Assembly (NCBI RefSeq): GCF_004211145.1 | Contig: NZ_SEBS01000013.1 | Location: 35,254-99,253, forward strand | Reading direction: 5' to 3' | Origin: Flavobacterium sp. | GTDB lineage: Bacteria; Bacteroidota; Bacteroidia; Flavobacteriales; Flavobacteriaceae | DNA: 64,000 bases | In this document: positions 62,073-64,000 of the stretch, in pieces | Numbering within the stretch: position 1 is the stretch's first letter | Layout of the letters: every line of letters starts with the position of its first letter | The notes under the pieces: generated by a model | What the model was told of the DNA's origin: nothing | The model's input: only the letters and a program-made list of their open reading frames with translations | The model's database searches: none | Program-made: the position numbers and the translations under genes

Positions 62073-62528
62073 TTAAATTTCGTTATCGCTCGCGAACCAT
62101 TCGGCGTACGATGAATCCGTTTCCTGAAGGCGCAGCGAATGCAGTTTTATGTGTTGCGGAAGTCGCGCTTTGATCTTGTGCGAGAAATCGGTGACCATAT
62201 TTTCGCTCGTCGGCTGATAATCGACCAAAATCACGTGATGTCCGCGCGATTTCAATTCGTCGGCCAATTCGACATGAGGCGTGTTTCCGTTAAAAACGGT
62301 CGCGTGATCGAACACATCGACGATTTCCTCGCGCACGATTTTCTTGAGGTCTGAAAAATCGATGACCATCCCGAATTTCACGTTCGACGAATCCTCGATC
62401 GGCTGCCCGATTACAGTTACCGACAATTTATAGCTGTGACCGTGCACGTTTTTGCACTTGCCGTCGTAGCCGTAAAGCGCGTGGCCGGTCTCGAAATTGA
62501 ATTGCTTTGTGATGCGGATATTGGGCAT
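62073..62528 (-). CDS. queD: 6-carboxy-5,6,7,8-tetrahydropterin synthase
   Basis: 151 residues. FETGHALYGY and GKCKNVHGHSYKL hold the zinc-binding His residues (His16, His29, His31) and the catalytic Cys25; the VIDFSDLK segment and the closing LQETDSSYAEW with Glu follow. QueD makes the first queuosine/7-deazaguanine intermediate from 7,8-dihydroneopterin triphosphate. Other T-fold pterin synthases are similar, but the Cys favours QueD. A clear promoter lies upstream (TTTG-N18-TAccTTTG). Confidence 0.92.
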   Translation of the reverse strand: MPNIRITKQFNFETGHALYGYDGKCKNVHGHSYKLSVTVIGQPIEDSSNVKFGMVIDFSDLKKIVREEIVDVFDHATVFNGNTPHVELADELKSRGHHVILVDYQPTSENMVTDFSHKIKARLPQHIKLHSLRLQETDSSYAEWFASDNEI

Positions 62529-62574
62529 ATCTGGATTTTAACGTCGTTGAGTTCGGCCATGTGGCGCGACCCGG

Positions 62575-62604
62575 CAAAGGTAAGCATTAAACGCCTAAGG
62601 CAAA
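62575..62604 (-). promoter_or_regulatory. promoter of the queD-lpxH operon
   Basis: On the - strand: TTTG (62604-62601), 18 bases, TAccTTTG (62582-62575), 47 bases before the queD start. The best-matched promoter in the window. Confidence 0.7.
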
Positions 62605-62627
62605 AATGTGGCGTAAGTTGTCCGCGA

Positions 62628-63176
62628 TCAGCTCCATCGCATTCGTTTTTTGAGGCTCGTGATGTGCGCCAAGTGGTGGTTTCCGTGCCAGGCGTATGTG
62701 AAAATCAATTGTTCGATCGGGATTTCCCTTCCGTGTTCGGGATGAATGAACGTGCGACGCAGATCAGTTTCGGAAAGACTTTTCAGCAAAACCGACAAGC
62801 GGCCGTGAATTCCGTCGAGCATTTGCAAAGCGGGTGAGATCGGTAATTTGCTGTCGGCAAGTTCGGCCCAAAGCGCTTCTTCGTACGGTTTTATCGTGGG
62901 TTTATCTTCAGTCAACGCCAATTTGAAGCGCGTGATCGCATTCATGTGGCTGTCGGCGCAATGATGTACGACTTGACGAACCGTCCAACCTTCGGGGCGA
63001 TACGGCGTGTCGAGTTGATCGTCGGATAAATCTTGCGTTTCGAGACGTAATTTAAGCGGAAAATTTTCGATCTCGGCGATTGCTTTTTCGATGAGGTCGC
63101 TTGTAATCCCGGTCGGTTTTTCGAATTTCCCGATCGGATAGCGAAGTTTTTCCATTTCTTCTTTCGTGAGTACCAT
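62628..63176 (-). CDS. DinB/YfiT-like metal-dependent transferase
   Basis: 182 residues from the ATG at 63176. The frame is open further upstream but that part overlaps the enoyl-CoA hydratase gene and carries no homology. The YfiT pattern is present: GWTVRQVVHHCADSHMNAITRFKLAL with His63-64 and AWHGNHHLAHI with the C-terminal His pair. Such DinB-fold proteins bind a metal through three His and transfer bacillithiol or other thiols; the substrate here is unknown. The start overlaps the previous stop (TAATG). Confidence 0.88.
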   Translation of the reverse strand: MVLTKEEMEKLRYPIGKFEKPTGITSDLIEKAIAEIENFPLKLRLETQDLSDDQLDTPYRPEGWTVRQVVHHCADSHMNAITRFKLALTEDKPTIKPYEEALWAELADSKLPISPALQMLDGIHGRLSVLLKSLSETDLRRTFIHPEHGREIPIEQLIFTYAWHGNHHLAHITSLKKRMRWS

Positions 63177-63937
63177 TACGATTTCCTGAATTGTGCGAGC
63201 GCGTTTTTCGTAAAGCCTGACAACACCAAATTTCCCGAGATCGCCGCGCGTTCGTACAGCAATTGTCCCCAATGTTCGGTGCCATTCCACAGTGCTTTTT
63301 TCATTTCGCGAAGCGCTTCGGGATTGTATGACGCGAGATTCTCGGAGAACGATTTTAACGCGCCGTCCATGGATTCGGTGTCTTTGTAAACGTTTGGATA
63401 CAGGCCCTTTTCTTTTGCCCAGTGCGCGCTTTTCCATTCGGTCGGGCTCAAGGCAAGCTCCGATAATCCCGCGAGTCCGATTTTTCGTTCCACGGCTGGC
63501 GCAATTACGAACGGGCCGATTCCGATGGCGAGTTCCGATAGTTTGACAAGCGAATTTTCGGTCGCAAAAACATAGTCGCACGCAGCCGCTAAACCCACGC
63601 CACCACCGACCGCTTTTCCCTGAACTCGCCCGACGATCAGTTTCGGACACACGCGCATCGCATTGATCACATTGGCGAAACCCGAGAAGAATTTTGTGCC
63701 ACCGTCAAGATCAATTACGGCGAGTAATTCATCGAACGAGGCGCCAGCACAAAACGCGCCTTCGCCTTCACTGCGCAATACGATTAGAGAGACTTCGGCG
63801 TCCCGACCGAGCATTTCCAGCGCATCTGTCAATCGCTGTAAGAGCGCAGCGGGAAATGAGTTTCCAGACGGATGTCCAAAGGTTATAGTTGCTATTTTAT
63901 TGTCGTTGGTTACGGTAAGAGTTCCCGGAGCTGTCAT
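63176..63937 (-). CDS. enoyl-CoA hydratase/isomerase family protein
   Basis: 253 residues. Crotonase fold: IATITFGHPSGNSFPAALL near 15-33, GEGAFCAGASFDELL near 57-71 (oxyanion hole) and KAVGGGVGLAAACDYVFAT near 105-123. The catalytic Glu positions of canonical hydratases are not both visible, so the exact reaction is uncertain: hydration, isomerisation or another crotonase reaction. Coupled to the DinB-like gene by a one-base overlap. Confidence 0.88.
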   Translation of the reverse strand: MTAPGTLTVTNDNKIATITFGHPSGNSFPAALLQRLTDALEMLGRDAEVSLIVLRSEGEGAFCAGASFDELLAVIDLDGGTKFFSGFANVINAMRVCPKLIVGRVQGKAVGGGVGLAAACDYVFATENSLVKLSELAIGIGPFVIAPAVERKIGLAGLSELALSPTEWKSAHWAKEKGLYPNVYKDTESMDGALKSFSENLASYNPEALREMKKALWNGTEHWGQLLYERAAISGNLVLSGFTKNALAQFRKS

Positions 63938-63967
63938 TGCGGTAAATTTTATCTAAAATTACACTTT

Positions 63968-64000
63968 TTAGAAAAACCGCTTCCGTATTTTGTCTAAAAG
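63968..64000 (-). CDS. possible C-terminal end of a gene beyond the right edge (partial)
   Basis: The last 33 bases form an open - strand frame that reads LLDKIRKRFF and ends in TAA at 63968-63970, 31 bases before the enoyl-CoA hydratase start. Basic amphipathic ends of this kind are common, but 11 codons are too few to be sure. Confidence 0.3.
   Translation of the reverse strand, partial: LLDKIRKRFF

Noticed and set aside
63177..63650. upstream extension of the DinB/YfiT-like gene
   Set aside because: It overlaps the enoyl-CoA hydratase gene in another frame and carries no DinB-like residues.

Overview
The window reads as chromosomal DNA of a member of the Bacteroidota, most likely family Flavobacteriaceae (Flavobacterium-like). 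The evidence is two cell-surface proteins with type IX secretion (T9SS) C-terminal domains of type A and type B, a fused MurF-alanine racemase, a TonB-dependent receptor with an N-terminal carboxypeptidase-like domain, promoters with the Bacteroidota -7 box TAnnTTTG and little use of Shine-Dalgarno sites, a PID-CTERM-like small protein, and the radical-SAM/TIGR03915 DNA-repair pair. Base composition is fairly even and richer in G+C than in many Flavobacterium species, with one visibly AT-rich patch around 18.5-19.9 kb. No phage, transposase, CRISPR array or rRNA was found.

Region 1 (1-11.3 kb, all + strand) is the distal part of a tightly packed operon that resembles flexirubin / aryl-polyene lipid clusters: two outer-membrane beta-barrel proteins, a hotdog dehydratase-like protein, a small secreted protein, a GT2-DUF2062 glycosyltransferase, a very large MMPL exporter fused to a PlsC acyltransferase and a third domain, a CrtI-like FAD oxidoreductase, a C45/AAT-type lipoprotein and a phenylacetate-CoA-ligase-like enzyme. 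A 460-bp repeat-filled gap interrupts it near 8 kb. Ketosynthases and carrier proteins would be expected to the left, outside the window.

Region 2 (11.4-28 kb) is mixed housekeeping and accessory DNA: an EEP-family membrane hydrolase, dusB, a DUF983 protein, an AraC regulator, rbfA with an FtsX-like permease, methylmalonyl-CoA epimerase, a bestrophin, a CAT-anticodon tRNA followed by an AT-rich patch with a secreted YD-like protein, a T9SS type B protein, an AsmA-like protein and the predicted DNA repair pair. Region 3 (28-34.3 kb) carries a PID-CTERM-like protein, ribE, pdxA and the run DUF177-rpmF-fabH-accB-accC, linking riboflavin, pyridoxal phosphate and the first steps of fatty-acid synthesis.

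Region 4 (34.3-49.6 kb) is dominated by envelope functions: a C1q-like protein, an S9 peptidase, a T9SS metalloprotease, a FAD oxidoreductase, mtgA, an LpxR-like protein, a DoxX protein, an AIM24-like protein, a TonB-dependent receptor paired with a small His-rich protein, asd (with a decayed tandem copy of its 3' end) and mscL. Region 5 (49.6-64 kb) holds murF-alr with tdk, an acidic conserved protein with rsmI and a secreted protein, yiaA, ade, recJ, a queD-lpxH operon, a DinB/YfiT-like protein and an enoyl-CoA hydratase.

Several families of short dispersed repeats sit between genes: a 32-33 bp palindrome at four sites, a CTTAACTTCC-type element at five sites, CCCTGAA/CCTTGCACC repeats and CACGAAGACACGAAG repeats. 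One of them supplies the start codon region of a lipoprotein gene and another lies directly in front of the epimerase start. The least characterised candidate systems are the three-domain MMPL exporter of the polyene-like cluster, the TIGR03915/radical-SAM pair, the PID-CTERM-like protein and the receptor with its His-rich partner.
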